A stretch of DNA of 32,573 nucleotides from Pseudomonas fluorescens (lineage in GTDB: Bacteria > Pseudomonadota > Gammaproteobacteria > Pseudomonadales > Pseudomonadaceae): assembly GCF_902497785.1 (NCBI RefSeq), contig NZ_CABVHK010000032.1, forward strand, positions 1-32,573. Reading direction: 5' to 3'. Positions 15,048 to 24,179 of the stretch are shown piece by piece. Numbering within the stretch: position 1 is the first letter of the stretch; the number at the start of each line of letters is the position of its first letter. The position numbers were made by a program, and so were the translations under genes. Under the pieces are notes generated by a model. The model did no database searches and was not told where the DNA came from. It saw nothing but the letters and a program-made list of their open reading frames with translations.

Positions 15048-16232
15048 TCAGCCCATGTGATCGGCGTAATGCCGGGGGTTGAAGCGCCAAACCATCAACA
15101 TCATCAGTGCCATGACGCCGGTGAGCGACCACCAGGCCCATTCGAAACTGCCCAATTGATCGCGGATCATTCCTGCCGCCAGCGGCGAGAGGCCGGCGAT
15201 CAGATAGCCAATGCCCTGAACGAAGGCGGTCAGCCCGCCCGCGCGCTGTGGGTGATCCAGGTGATCCAGGGCCACGATCAGGCTCATCGGAAACAATCCG
15301 CCGATGCCCAACCCCAGCAGACTCGGCCACAACAGCGTCAGGTATTGCGGGCTTAGAATCAGGCCGCAGAAACCCGCCATGATCAGTGCCAGCAATACCG
15401 CCAGCACCCAGCGCCGGTCGAGATTACGGTTGCCGATCGCCGGTGTCAGCAGGCCCGACAACACCTCCATGGCCGTCAGGAAACCCAGCAGCAATCCGGC
15501 ATTTTGCTCGCTCCAGCCTTTTTCCACGTAGTACGGCGCCAACCAGGCCAGTACACAGGTGTACGACGCAGTACCCAGACCAAAGAAGATCGCCAGTAAC
15601 CAGGCGCGGGAATTGTTGAAGAAGGATGCGTTGCGCGGTGAGTTCCGGGTTGATGCCGGCACCCCCGACTGCTGTCCGCGCCAAAACAGCAACGCCAACA
15701 GCGCCAATATCGCCCAAATCGCCAAGCCCGTCCGCCAGCTTCCGTTGTGCGTCATCACCAGTGGCGCGAAGGATGCTGCGATGGCTGCGCCGCCCATGAT
15801 CGACGTCACGTAGAGCCCCATGCACAAGGAAACGTTTTCGCTGAAGCGCGACTTGATCAGCGCGGGCATCAACGCTTGAATCACCGCGATACCGACGCCG
15901 GCGAGCACCGCACTGAAAATCAGTCCTGCCGCAGAACTGACAAACAGACGCGACACCGTGGCCAAGCCGATGATCAGCAACGACATCACCACTGTGCGTT
16001 GTTCGCCGAGCCGTTGGCTGACACGGAGGCCGAAGAACATCGCCAGTCCCATGGCCATTACGGGCAGCATGGTCAGCAGCGCGGCCAGGCTGAAACTCAG
16101 GGGGATATCGCCGCGGATTGCCGACAGCAAAGGGCCGACAGCCGCCATGGAGGGGCGCAGGTTGAGGGCGACGAGGATGATGCTGAACATTAACCAGAGG
16201 GCGGGGCGGGAAGTAGCGCGAACGTTTTCCAT
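15048..16232 (-). CDS. MFS transporter, CynX/NimT family
   Basis: 394 aa inner-membrane protein with about twelve hydrophobic segments. The opening segment with ALNLRPSMAAVGPLL is the CynX/NimT (cyanate/nitroimidazole, YeaN-like) signature, followed by the loop FGLRVSQRLGEQRT between helices 2 and 3. Substrates of the family are small anions or drugs; this one is unknown. A TTG seven codons upstream keeps the frame open, but ATG 16232 has AAGG eight bases before it and is preferred. It is divergent from the glutamine-synthetase-like gene across a 510-base region. Confidence 0.88.
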   Translation of the reverse strand: MENVRATSRPALWLMFSIILVALNLRPSMAAVGPLLSAIRGDIPLSFSLAALLTMLPVMAMGLAMFFGLRVSQRLGEQRTVVMSLLIIGLATVSRLFVSSAAGLIFSAVLAGVGIAVIQALMPALIKSRFSENVSLCMGLYVTSIMGGAAIAASFAPLVMTHNGSWRTGLAIWAILALLALLFWRGQQSGVPASTRNSPRNASFFNNSRAWLLAIFFGLGTASYTCVLAWLAPYYVEKGWSEQNAGLLLGFLTAMEVLSGLLTPAIGNRNLDRRWVLAVLLALIMAGFCGLILSPQYLTLLWPSLLGLGIGGLFPMSLIVALDHLDHPQRAGGLTAFVQGIGYLIAGLSPLAAGMIRDQLGSFEWAWWSLTGVMALMMLMVWRFNPRHYADHMG

Positions 16233-16742
16233 TGATCGGACCTTGAACGACAAGGCCCGATTAGGCGCGCGCGGTTTGAGCGCCGCAAATCAGAAAGTCC
16301 GGGGCAGTATTTAGAAATCAAATACCTGCGCTGCGACGAAAACCCTGTGGGAGCGAGCCCGCTCGCGAAGAGGTTGTGTCAGGCACTATAAATATCGACT
16401 GTCACACTGCCTTCGCGAGCAGGCTCGCTCCCACAATGGATAGGGGGTGGCGTGTAGATTGTTTAGCCAATCCACAACCACAGTTCTAAAAAACCCGATT
16501 TAACCACTCATCCAGCCATGTGACGCTGCCGCTCACCTGTCTACTACGGTTTACCCATGGACGATCGTCCAGTCATTCTTCCTTCCGAACTCGCCTTCTG
16601 GGCGTTGTGGCATTGCCGTCACGCGCGCCCGCCAGACTCCTGCCTTTTCCGTTAATTATTCTTACAGGTCTCGCGCCTATGCGCCGGGATCAACCCGGCA
16701 GCGCGCGCGCGTTTGCCTGACGCGGAAAACAAGAGAATTGCC
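16233..16742. promoter_or_regulatory. Divergent intergenic region MFS / glutamine synthetase-like gene
   Basis: 510 bases without a gene. They hold a REP pair at 16345-16435 and must include both divergent promoters. The ribosome-binding site AAGAGA of the downstream gene lies at about 16729-16734. No confident promoter box could be picked. Confidence 0.5.
16345..16435. repeat. Paired REP element (BIME-like)
   Basis: Left arm at 16345-16370 (CTGTGGGAGCGAGC...CGCGAAG) and inverted right arm at 16411-16435 (CTTCGCGAGC...CTCCCACA). Each arm is itself imperfectly palindromic, and the spacer is 40 bases. Unlike the pairs at 23312, 29132 and 31390, the spacer lacks the CAACATCNATGTTG palindrome. 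Confidence 0.85.
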
Positions 16743-18125
16743 ATGAGTTGTGCCACGACATCCTTCGCTACGAAGCAAGAAGCCCTGACGTTCCTTGAGC
16801 AGAACCCGGATATCGAGATGTTCGAGTTGTTCATCCTCGACAACAACGGCGTGCCACGGGGCAAGTTGTTGCATCGCGATGAATTGCTGGCGGTGTACGA
16901 CAGCGGACGGCCTTTGCCGAGCACCATCCTGGGCCTGACCATTAATGGCGACGACGTGGAAAACTCCGGGCTGGTGTGGGACGTGGGCGATATCGACTGT
17001 CGGGCCTACCCGGTCAGTGGCAGTTTGACGCGCATGCCGTGGCGATTGATTCCAACGGCGGCGGTGCAGGTCAGCATGCATCCGACGGAGGGGATGCCGG
17101 CGACCATCGCCGACCCGCGGCACCTGTTGGCAAAGGTCATCGAAGGCTTGCAGGCCGACGGGTTTTACCCGGTGATGGCCGCCGAACTGGAGTTCTACTT
17201 GCTGGATCAGCAGCGCGACAGCAATGGCCGGCCGCAACCGGCGCGGGATGTCGATGGCGGGCGTCCGCGCGGCACTCAAGTGTACGGCTTGCGTGAGCTG
17301 GAGCAGATCGAGCCGTTTCTCGCCGACCTGTACAGCGCCTGCAAACTGCAGGGCATTCCGGCACGCACGGCGATTTCCGAATACGCGCCCGGACAAGTGG
17401 AAATTACCCTCGAACATCGCACCGATGCCCTACAGGCGATGGACGAAGCTGTGCGCTACAAGCGATTGGTCAAGGGCGTGGCGCACAAACACGGGATGAC
17501 CGCCTGTTTCATGGCCAAACCGTTCGATGACCTGGCCGGCACCGGCATGCACATGCACGTCAGTCTTGCGGACAAGGACGGCAACAATCTGTTTGCCAGT
17601 GAAGCTGCAGACGGTACGCCGCTGCTCAGGCACGCCGTCGGTGGCATGCTCGCCACCTTGCTCGATTCGTTGTTGCTGTTCTGTCCGAACGCCAATTCTT
17701 ATCGGCGTTTCCAGACCAACAGCTACGCGCCGCTGGCCGCCACCTGGGGCGTGGACAATCGCACCGTGAGTTTGCGCGTGCCGGGCGGGCCCGCGTTCTC
17801 ACGGCATATCGAACACCGTATCTGTGGTGCTGATGCCAACCCCTACCTGGCGGCGGCGGCCATTTTAGCCGGCATTCATCGCGGCATTCGCGAACAACTG
17901 GACCCGGGCGCGCCTGTTGAAGGCAATGGTTATGCGCAGGCCAAGGAACTGCTGCCTACCGACTGGCTGACCACCTTGCGGGCGCTGGAAGGTTCGAGCT
18001 GGGCGCGAGAGGCGTTCGGCCAGGCTTTTCTCGGTGTTTACCTGGCGGTCAAACGTGCCGAGTATCGGCAGTTCATGGGCGAGGTCGGAGAGCAGGATTG
18101 GCGCTGGTACCTGAATCAGGCCTGA
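16743..18125 (+). CDS. Glutamine synthetase family protein (gamma-glutamylpolyamine synthetase-like)
   Basis: 460 aa. N-terminal beta-grasp (about 15-110, with FELFILDNNGVPRGK) and C-terminal catalytic domain. Key motifs are AELEFYLLD, GQVEITLEH, TGMHMHVSL, PNANSYRRF and NRTVSLRVPGG. The adenylylation-site tail of housekeeping GlnA is absent. This is the PuuA/GlnA3-like group, which ligates glutamate to amines such as putrescine or other polyamines. No puuBCD genes are in the window, so the amine is unknown. ATG 16743 has AAGAGA upstream; the frame opens earlier, at 16713. Divergent from the CynX-type MFS gene and followed by a clear terminator. Confidence 0.9.
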   Translation: MSCATTSFATKQEALTFLEQNPDIEMFELFILDNNGVPRGKLLHRDELLAVYDSGRPLPSTILGLTINGDDVENSGLVWDVGDIDCRAYPVSGSLTRMPWRLIPTAAVQVSMHPTEGMPATIADPRHLLAKVIEGLQADGFYPVMAAELEFYLLDQQRDSNGRPQPARDVDGGRPRGTQVYGLRELEQIEPFLADLYSACKLQGIPARTAISEYAPGQVEITLEHRTDALQAMDEAVRYKRLVKGVAHKHGMTACFMAKPFDDLAGTGMHMHVSLADKDGNNLFASEAADGTPLLRHAVGGMLATLLDSLLLFCPNANSYRRFQTNSYAPLAATWGVDNRTVSLRVPGGPAFSRHIEHRICGADANPYLAAAAILAGIHRGIREQLDPGAPVEGNGYAQAKELLPTDWLTTLRALEGSSWAREAFGQAFLGVYLAVKRAEYRQFMGEVGEQDWRWYLNQA

Positions 18126-18165
18126 ACCATTCCCAGATACACTTTATGTTTTGGCCAAAGGCCAT

Positions 18166-18192
18166 AAGCCAACTAATCGTTGGCTTCTTTTT
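18166..18192 (+). terminator. Rho-independent terminator
   Basis: AAGCCAAC (18166-18173) pairs with GTTGGCTT (18179-18186) around TAATC and is followed by C and TTTTT. It ends the glutamine-synthetase-like transcript. Confidence 0.85.
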
Positions 18193-18293
18193 CACAAAAA
18201 ATTGATGGTTGGCTGCCTAGAGTTAGTGCTGTCGCGATAAATGAAATTTTCACATTTATCGAAGGCACTTCTTTTCAGGAACAGCCAATCATC

Positions 18294-19943
18294 ATGTTGA
18301 AGATTAAAGCCGTGCGCCCGGAATGGGTGACGTTGTGTGCCAGTGCCTTTTTATTGGCTGGCTTCAACTTAGTCCTCTGGCAACACCTGTTTGATATCAC
18401 CGCGTTCGACGGTAAAGGTGTCGTCATGCGCGTGGCTTTTGGCTTGATGATCCTGGCCGCCTTCAACATTGTGCTGACCCTGCTGGCGTTCAAGCGGGTA
18501 TTGAAGCCCGTACTGACCCTGATCTTCATGATCAGCGCCGGGGTCGCCTACTTCATGAGTCAATACGGTGTACTGATCGACACTGGTATGTTGCGTAACT
18601 TTGCACAAACCAATGCAACGGAAGTGCGTGATTTACTCTCGATCAAGTTGGTTGGTTATATTCTCTTTCTTGGCGTTCTGCCGTCGTGGTTGTTGTGGAA
18701 CACTCCGATCAATTACCGCCGCTGGCATCGCGAATTGTTAAGTAAAGTTCTGGTGAGTGTTGCGTCGGTAGCGGTCATTGGTGGTGTCGCGCTGGTTAAC
18801 TATCAGGGGCTCTCGTCGTTATTTCGAAATCATCACGAATTGCGCTTGATGGTGGTTCCAAGCAATTACATTGCCGCCTCTTTCGGTTATTTTCGGGAGC
18901 AAGTCGCTTCGGCCCGGCAACCCTTCATCAAGATTGGCCAGGACGCCGAGAGAAACCCTGCCTGGCAAACGCATGGCCGCAAGTCCCTGACCGTGCTGGT
19001 TGTGGGTGAAAGTGCCCGGGCGGAGAACTTCGGGGTGCTGGGTTACGACCGCGACACTACACCGCAACTGGACAAGGAAGCCGGCCTGATTGCTTTCACT
19101 GACGTGCACTCCTGTGGCACGGAAACCGCTGTCTCGGTGCCGTGCATGTTTTCCAACATGGGTCGCAAGAACTACAACGCGAGCACCGCCAAGAATGAAG
19201 AAGGTCTGCTGGACGTGCTCAAGCGGGCGGGGCTTGACGTGATCTGGCGCGATAACCAGTCGGGCTGCAAAGGCACGTGCGATCGGGTCACTCTGGAGGA
19301 TGTCAGCAACTTGAAGGACCCGGCACTGTGCGCCAACAGTGAATGCCGCGATGAAATTCTCCTGCAGGGTTTGCAACATTTCATCGACACCCTCGATAAG
19401 GACACTGTGCTGGTGCTGCATCAGATGGGCAGTCACGGTCCTGAATACTTCAAGCGCTACCCCAAGGAATACGAACACTTCACCCCGGTCTGTGAGAGCA
19501 ACGCACTGAACAATTGCAGCCGCGAAAGTATCGTCAATGGCTACGACAACACGCTGGTGTACACCGACCATGTGCTGTCGACCCTCATCGATCTGCTGCG
19601 CAGCAACCAGGACAAAGTCGATACCGCAATGTTGTACCTCTCGGATCACGGCGAGTCTCTGGGCGAATACAACCTGTTCCTGCACGGCACGCCTTACCTG
19701 CTGGCGCCCGATCAACAGAAGCATGTAGCGATGCTGGCGTGGTTCTCCGACAGCTATCAAAAGTCGTTCTCGGTAGACACTCATTGCCTGCAACTGAGCC
19801 GGGAAAAACCGTTGAGCCAGGACAATCTGTTCCATTCGATGCTCGGTTTGCTGGAGGTCAACAGCAATGTCTACAACCGGGATCTGGATATGTTTGCCGG
19901 CTGCCGCGGAGCCGTGATCGACGGCGTCTTGGCCAAAGAATGA
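18294..19943 (+). CDS. eptA: Phosphoethanolamine--lipid A transferase, EptA/PmrC type
   Basis: 549 aa inner-membrane enzyme that moves phosphoethanolamine from phosphatidylethanolamine to lipid A and lowers affinity for cationic peptides. About five N-terminal membrane helices (residues 10-190) precede a periplasmic sulfatase-fold domain. The nucleophile is Thr278 in SCGTETAVSVPCMFS, flanked by Cys274 and Cys284, the disulfide pair seen in EptA/MCR enzymes. Metal-site segments are VVGESARAENFGVLGYDR, VLHQMGSHGP and YLSDHGESLGE. ATG 18294 fits the E. coli EptA length (about 547 aa); the frame is open to 18180, but that extension overlaps the upstream terminator. AGGA lies 13 bases before the start. 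No pmrAB-like regulator adjoins. Confidence 0.92.
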   Translation: MLKIKAVRPEWVTLCASAFLLAGFNLVLWQHLFDITAFDGKGVVMRVAFGLMILAAFNIVLTLLAFKRVLKPVLTLIFMISAGVAYFMSQYGVLIDTGMLRNFAQTNATEVRDLLSIKLVGYILFLGVLPSWLLWNTPINYRRWHRELLSKVLVSVASVAVIGGVALVNYQGLSSLFRNHHELRLMVVPSNYIAASFGYFREQVASARQPFIKIGQDAERNPAWQTHGRKSLTVLVVGESARAENFGVLGYDRDTTPQLDKEAGLIAFTDVHSCGTETAVSVPCMFSNMGRKNYNASTAKNEEGLLDVLKRAGLDVIWRDNQSGCKGTCDRVTLEDVSNLKDPALCANSECRDEILLQGLQHFIDTLDKDTVLVLHQMGSHGPEYFKRYPKEYEHFTPVCESNALNNCSRESIVNGYDNTLVYTDHVLSTLIDLLRSNQDKVDTAMLYLSDHGESLGEYNLFLHGTPYLLAPDQQKHVAMLAWFSDSYQKSFSVDTHCLQLSREKPLSQDNLFHSMLGLLEVNSNVYNRDLDMFAGCRGAVIDGVLAKE

Positions 19944-20017
19944 TGGCCACGACCTTTTTTTCACGTATCGACCGTTAACCTGCGGCCCGTTAGATTTTTC
20001 TGTCAGAGCCATCGCAC

Positions 20018-20680
20018 ATGTCTGTTCCGTCCCCCTCTGCCATCGAGCTTGAACTCGTCCGGCGCCACGCTCAGGAGCACGCCCGCGTCTGTCAGCAGCC
20101 GCATCCGCGTGGTTTCGTCGGGCGCCTGACGTTCTGGCGCGACGAGCAATTGGTGCGCAACGCGCTCAAGGTGGCCGGCGAGCCGGGGCTGATTCTTGAT
20201 GTCGCCTGCGGGGCGGGGCGCTTCTGGCCGGTGCTGGCAGAACATGCCAACCGGGTGATCCTGGCGTCCGACCCGTCCCAGGACATGCTCGACCACGCCC
20301 CGACCCACCATCCGCAACACCTGTTGAATCGGGTCAAGACTTTCCAGAGCTCGGCGTTCACCCTCGGCTTGTCGGCCAATGCGGTGGACTGCATTTTTTG
20401 CATGCAACTGTTCCAGCACATCGCCAGCCCCGAGCATCGCTCGGCCATGCTGCGTGAGTTCCACCGGGTCAGCCGTGACACGGTGATCGTGGCGGTGCGC
20501 ATCGATGCCCATTTTCAACGTCGGCGAGCGTCTTCAGCCGGCCATCAGGCGCGGCAACCGGCTAACAAGGCCGACGTGGAAGCCGAGTTCATAAAGGCGG
20601 GTTTTCGCTTGATCAGCCATCAGGACTTCCTGCCCGGTTACGTGCGGATGCGTGTCTACGTGTTGCGTAAGGCCCGATAA
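20018..20680 (+). CDS. Class I SAM-dependent methyltransferase
   Basis: 220 aa. Motif I is LILDVACGAGRFWPVL (about residues 59-74), followed by VILASDPSQDML and the methyltransferase-11 segment DCIFCMQLFQHIASPEHR. A positively charged stretch (FQRRRASSAGHQARQ) near residue 166 is unusual. No signal or membrane segment. It lies 74 bases after eptA on the same strand; a lipopolysaccharide or lipid link is possible but not shown. Substrate unknown. Confidence 0.8.
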   Translation: MSVPSPSAIELELVRRHAQEHARVCQQPHPRGFVGRLTFWRDEQLVRNALKVAGEPGLILDVACGAGRFWPVLAEHANRVILASDPSQDMLDHAPTHHPQHLLNRVKTFQSSAFTLGLSANAVDCIFCMQLFQHIASPEHRSAMLREFHRVSRDTVIVAVRIDAHFQRRRASSAGHQARQPANKADVEAEFIKAGFRLISHQDFLPGYVRMRVYVLRKAR

Positions 20681-20803
20681 CTGCCCTCTGTCAGACAATT
20701 CTTGCAAACAAGCAGGTGTTTTCGCTAAAGCTCTTGTTCAGTGGAGGCGCGGAAATCGCCGGGGGCGATATATACTGCGCGCCATTCTTCAAGGGAGAGC
20801 CGT

Positions 20804-21937
20804 GTGGCCATCGATATTCACTGGATTCGCGACAACGATAGCCTCGGTCAGTTTTGCGCCGAGTGGCAGCAGCTGCCATTCGTTGCCCTCGACACCGAAT
20901 TCATGCGGGTCGACACCTTTTATCCGATCGCGGGTTTGCTGCAGATCGGCGATGGCGTACGCGCTTACCTGATTGACCCGCTGACGATCGACAACTGGCA
21001 GCCACTGTCCGCTTTGCTGGAAAACCCGGCGGTGGTCAAAGTCGTGCATGCGTGCAGCGAAGACCTCGAAGTCCTGCTGCGCCTGACTGGCAGCCTGCCG
21101 GCGCCGTTGTTCGATACGCAACTGGCCGCCGCCTACCTGAACCTCGGTTTCTCGATGGGCTATTCGCGCCTGGTCCAGGAAGTGCTGAACATCGACCTGC
21201 CCAAGGGCGAGACACGTTCCGACTGGTTGCAACGTCCGCTGTCCGACACGCAGATCAGCTACGCCGCCGAAGATGCCTTGCACTTGGCGGAAGTTTTCGT
21301 ACAGCTGCGTCCTAAGCTTTCTGACGACAAGTACGCCTGGGTGTTGGAAGACGGCGCCGAACTGGTAGCCAACCTGCGCCGCGAAGTCGATCCGTATGAG
21401 GTCTATCGCGACGCCAAACTGGCGTGGAAGCTGTCCCGCGCGCAACTCGCCGTGCTGCGTGAACTCTGCGCCTGGCGCGAACGCGAAGCCCGCGCCCGTG
21501 ATTTGCCGCGCAACCGCATCATCCGTGAACATTCCCTGTGGCCGCTGGCGCGGACTCAGCCGGACAACCTCGGCGCGCTGGCGAAAATCGAAGACATGCA
21601 CCCGCGTACCGTGCGTCAGGACGGCGAATTTCTGCTTGATCTGATCAAGCGCTCTGGCAGTGTGTCGCCAGATCAATGGCCGCCTGCCGTGCCGGAGCCG
21701 TTGCCGGTGGACGCCGCGGCACTGATCAAGCAGTTGCGTGCACTCGGCCAGGCTGAAGCCGAGCGCCTGAACGTCGCGCCTGAGTTGATGCTGCGCAAGA
21801 AAACCCTGGAAGCGCTGCTCAAGAGCGGCTTCCCCAATGGTCCTTACCAATTGCCTGATTCGCTGCGTGGCTGGCGCCGCGAATTGATGGGCCAGGCGCT
21901 GCTCGACAGCCTGGCCACCGCCGGAGAACAGCCTTGA
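20804..21937 (+). CDS. rnd: Ribonuclease D
   Basis: 377 aa (E. coli 375). 3'-5' exonuclease in tRNA 3' maturation and stable RNA turnover. DEDD exonuclease motifs: Asp30 and Glu32 in LDTEFMRVDTFYP, the middle Asp in HACSEDLEVL and the Tyr/Asp pair in ISYAAEDALHL. A C-terminal HRDC region begins near residue 210. The start is GTG 20804 with AAGGGAG six bases before it; the frame is open back to 20741, but without similarity. A possible -10 box TATACT is at 20771-20776. ycgL overlaps its stop. Confidence 0.96.
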   Translation: MAIDIHWIRDNDSLGQFCAEWQQLPFVALDTEFMRVDTFYPIAGLLQIGDGVRAYLIDPLTIDNWQPLSALLENPAVVKVVHACSEDLEVLLRLTGSLPAPLFDTQLAAAYLNLGFSMGYSRLVQEVLNIDLPKGETRSDWLQRPLSDTQISYAAEDALHLAEVFVQLRPKLSDDKYAWVLEDGAELVANLRREVDPYEVYRDAKLAWKLSRAQLAVLRELCAWREREARARDLPRNRIIREHSLWPLARTQPDNLGALAKIEDMHPRTVRQDGEFLLDLIKRSGSVSPDQWPPAVPEPLPVDAAALIKQLRALGQAEAERLNVAPELMLRKKTLEALLKSGFPNGPYQLPDSLRGWRRELMGQALLDSLATAGEQP

Positions 21938-22227
21938 AACGTATTTGCTCCATTTATCGAAGCCTGAAGAAAAACGAGATGTACCTCTATGTGCTCAAAA
22001 GCGATGCACTGGAACGTGTCCCGGAAAGTCTGATGGCCGCTTTCGGCAAGCCTCACCACGCGTTCGATCTGGTCTTGACCCCCGAGCGCAAGCTGTCGCG
22101 CGAGGACATCGCCGTGGTCCTGGAAAACCTTGAGAAACAGGGTTACCACTTGCAGATGCCGCCGGCCGAAGACGAATACATTGAACACCTGCCGGAAGAA
22201 TTGTTGCGCCGCAACGATCCGATGTGA
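21934..22227 (+). CDS. ycgL: YcgL domain-containing protein
   Basis: 97 aa, matching the small YcgL family (KRICSIYRSLKKNEMYLYV at the start and EYIEHLPEELL near the end). Function unknown; the family is conserved next to rnd in gammaproteobacteria. Starts with TTG inside the rnd stop (TTGA), preceded by GGAG, so translation is probably coupled to rnd. Confidence 0.93.
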   Translation: MKRICSIYRSLKKNEMYLYVLKSDALERVPESLMAAFGKPHHAFDLVLTPERKLSREDIAVVLENLEKQGYHLQMPPAEDEYIEHLPEELLRRNDPM

Positions 22228-22235
22228 TCGGCAGA

Positions 22236-22255
22236 CAGGCTCTGTTCAGAGCCTG
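22236..22255. other. Perfect hairpin between ycgL and the dehydrogenase gene
   Basis: CAGGCTCT pairs with AGAGCCTG around GTTC. Nine bases after the ycgL stop, without a T run, so it could be a transcript-stabilising stem or weak terminator. Confidence 0.5.
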
Positions 22256-22347
22256 CGTGAAACACTGGAATGATTTTGGCGATGGCCGCGAAGAGGGAGC
22301 GATACTCCGTCGGCGGCCGTCTGCACTGCTTTTGAAAGGTTTGAACC

Positions 22348-23280
22348 ATGCGCGTTCTGATTGCTGAACACGATCACCCCGTTTACGCCCAACTGTTGCG
22401 CCAGGCTGCGCCTGATCTGCAAGTGCTGACCAGCGGCGACTCCGCCGAACTGGCCAGTCAGGCCGCCGATTGCCCGATCTGGCTGGGCCAGCCGGACCTC
22501 CTCGCGACCCTGCTGCGTCAGGGCCACCAGCCACAATGGCTGCAATCGACCTGGGCCGGCATCACGCCGCTGCTCGCCGACGGCTTGCCGCGGCACTATC
22601 GCCTGACCCGGGCGGTGGGAATTTTCGGTCAGGTCATGGCCGAATACGTGCTGACCTACATGCTCGGCCACGAGCGCGAAGTGTTGCCGCGACTGGTCAG
22701 CCAGGTCGAGCGCAAATGGGACAGCCGCCAGGGCCAAAGTCTGGCGGGGCGCAAAGTGTTGATCGTCGGTACCGGTGACATCGGCCAGACCGTGGCGCAG
22801 TTTCTGCTGCCGTTTGGTGTCGAGTTGTATGGCATCGCCAGTGAAGCTCGCGAGCAGGCACCTTTTGTCGAAGTCGGGGCGCTGGCCGATTTGCCGCGCC
22901 TGGTCGGCGAAGTGGATTACGTGATCAATCTGTTGCCGAACACGCCGACCACCCACGACCTGTACGACGCCGCGCTGTTCAAGCAGTTCAAGCCGACCGG
23001 GTTGTTCATGAATGTCGGGCGCGGCGTGGCGGTGGTCGATGCGGATTTGGTGGAGGCCTTGAAAGAAGGGCATCTGGCGGGCGCGGTGATTGACGTCTGC
23101 CGTCAGGAACCGCTGCCGCAACGTCACCCGTTCTGGACCGCCTGGGGGCTGCTGCTGACCGGCCACAGCTCGGCACCGACGTCGCCATCGATGATGGTGA
23201 AGCTGTTTGTCGAGAACTTGCGGGCGTATCAGGCGGGTGAAGCATTGCGCGGGGAAGTGGATTTCAATCGCGGGTATTGA
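22348..23280 (+). CDS. D-2-hydroxyacid dehydrogenase family protein
   Basis: 310 aa NAD(P)-dependent dehydrogenase of the GhrA / phosphoglycerate dehydrogenase superfamily. The dinucleotide fold is GRKVLIVGTGDIGQTVAQ (about residues 134-151). The catalytic Arg is expected in the N.GRG segment (MNVGRGVAVVD), the Glu in VCRQEPLPQRHPFW, and the His in LTGHSSAP, where most relatives have TPH. It probably reduces a 2-oxoacid such as glyoxylate or hydroxypyruvate. It starts 120 bases after ycgL; this adjacency recurs in Pseudomonas as I recall it. Confidence 0.88.
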   Translation: MRVLIAEHDHPVYAQLLRQAAPDLQVLTSGDSAELASQAADCPIWLGQPDLLATLLRQGHQPQWLQSTWAGITPLLADGLPRHYRLTRAVGIFGQVMAEYVLTYMLGHEREVLPRLVSQVERKWDSRQGQSLAGRKVLIVGTGDIGQTVAQFLLPFGVELYGIASEAREQAPFVEVGALADLPRLVGEVDYVINLLPNTPTTHDLYDAALFKQFKPTGLFMNVGRGVAVVDADLVEALKEGHLAGAVIDVCRQEPLPQRHPFWTAWGLLLTGHSSAPTSPSMMVKLFVENLRAYQAGEALRGEVDFNRGY

Positions 23281-23311
23281 ATCTACCGCTCACTTGCACA
23301 TTGCGCAAAAA

Positions 23312-23403
23312 CCTGTGGGAGCGAGCTTGCTCGCGATGGCGGTGCAACAGTCAACATCGATGTTGAATGTGCTGGCCTCATCGCGAGCAAGCTCGCTCCC
23401 ACA
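23312..23403. repeat. Paired REP element with central palindrome
   Basis: Left arm 23312-23338 (CCTGTGGGAGCGAGC...) and inverted right arm 23379-23403 (CATCGCGAGC...CTCCCACA). The spacer contains the 16-base palindrome TCAACATCGATGTTGA at 23351-23366. It separates two convergent genes, where it may also act as a transcription end. Confidence 0.88.
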
Positions 23404-23421
23404 TTGGTTTTGGATTGTGGC

Positions 23422-24015
23422 TTAGAGGCTGAAATCGCCTTCAGCCGCCAGCTCGCTCAACGGACGACGCGGGCTTGGTTCTTCACGCGCCTGCAGGTAT
23501 TCCGCCAGCGTCGCCTTGTCCCCCAGCTTGCCGACCGCCACCGCTGCGTGCAGCGCATAGCCTTCTGGAATATTCAGCTCCTTGCGCGTCAGTTCCTGAT
23601 CGAAACCGGCCATGCCGTGGGTGTGCCAGCCGCTGATGCTCGCTTGCAACGCCAGATGGCCCCAGGCCGAGCCGGTATCGAACGTGTGCCAAAGCGCCGG
23701 GGTTTCTTCGGTGGCGCCAGGCGCGGTGAAGGTGGTTTTCGAGATCACGATCACCAGGGCCGAAGCATGTTGCGCCCAACTGCGATTGAACTCGTTCAAC
23801 AGGCCCAGGTAACGCTCCCAGTTCGGCGTATCGCGACGCGCGTAGAGAAAGCGCCAGGGTTGCGAGTTGTAGGCCGAGGGCGCCCAGCGTGCGGCTTCGA
23901 AGAAACTCAACAGGGTGTGTTCGGGAATGGCTTCGCCGGTGAAGGCGCGGGGCGACCAGCGATCGGTGAATTGTGGGTGGATGGCGTGATCGGCAACGCG
24001 TGGGTTGGCACTCAT
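23422..24015 (-). CDS. Nitroreductase family protein
   Basis: 197 aa FMN-dependent oxidoreductase. N-terminal FMN-binding signature RWSPRAF then EAARWAPSAYNSQPWRF (about residues 19-55). WGHLALQASISGWHTHGMAGF (written in parts about residues 118-138) is the dimer helix, and AVAVGKLGDKATL the C-terminal strand. Cytoplasmic, with unknown physiological substrate; relatives reduce quinones or nitro compounds with NAD(P)H. Divergent from ycgN. Confidence 0.9.
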   Translation of the reverse strand: MSANPRVADHAIHPQFTDRWSPRAFTGEAIPEHTLLSFFEAARWAPSAYNSQPWRFLYARRDTPNWERYLGLLNEFNRSWAQHASALVIVISKTTFTAPGATEETPALWHTFDTGSAWGHLALQASISGWHTHGMAGFDQELTRKELNIPEGYALHAAVAVGKLGDKATLAEYLQAREEPSPRRPLSELAAEGDFSL

Positions 24016-24179
24016 CGAGAGATTCCTGGCTACGTACGAAGTGAGGGGCGATGCGAAACCCTACTGGGCGGCGCAAAAACTCACAAGCGCCTTCTACCGG
24101 CAGTCGCCAATGCTTGGCCCGGGGGGCTTCGCGCACTAGACTGGCGGCCTTTTCACCACCTGATGTTGATGCTCGAGCC

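Noticed and set aside
18819..20012. 397-codon minus-strand open frame
   Set aside because: Antisense to eptA, no family resemblance or start signal.
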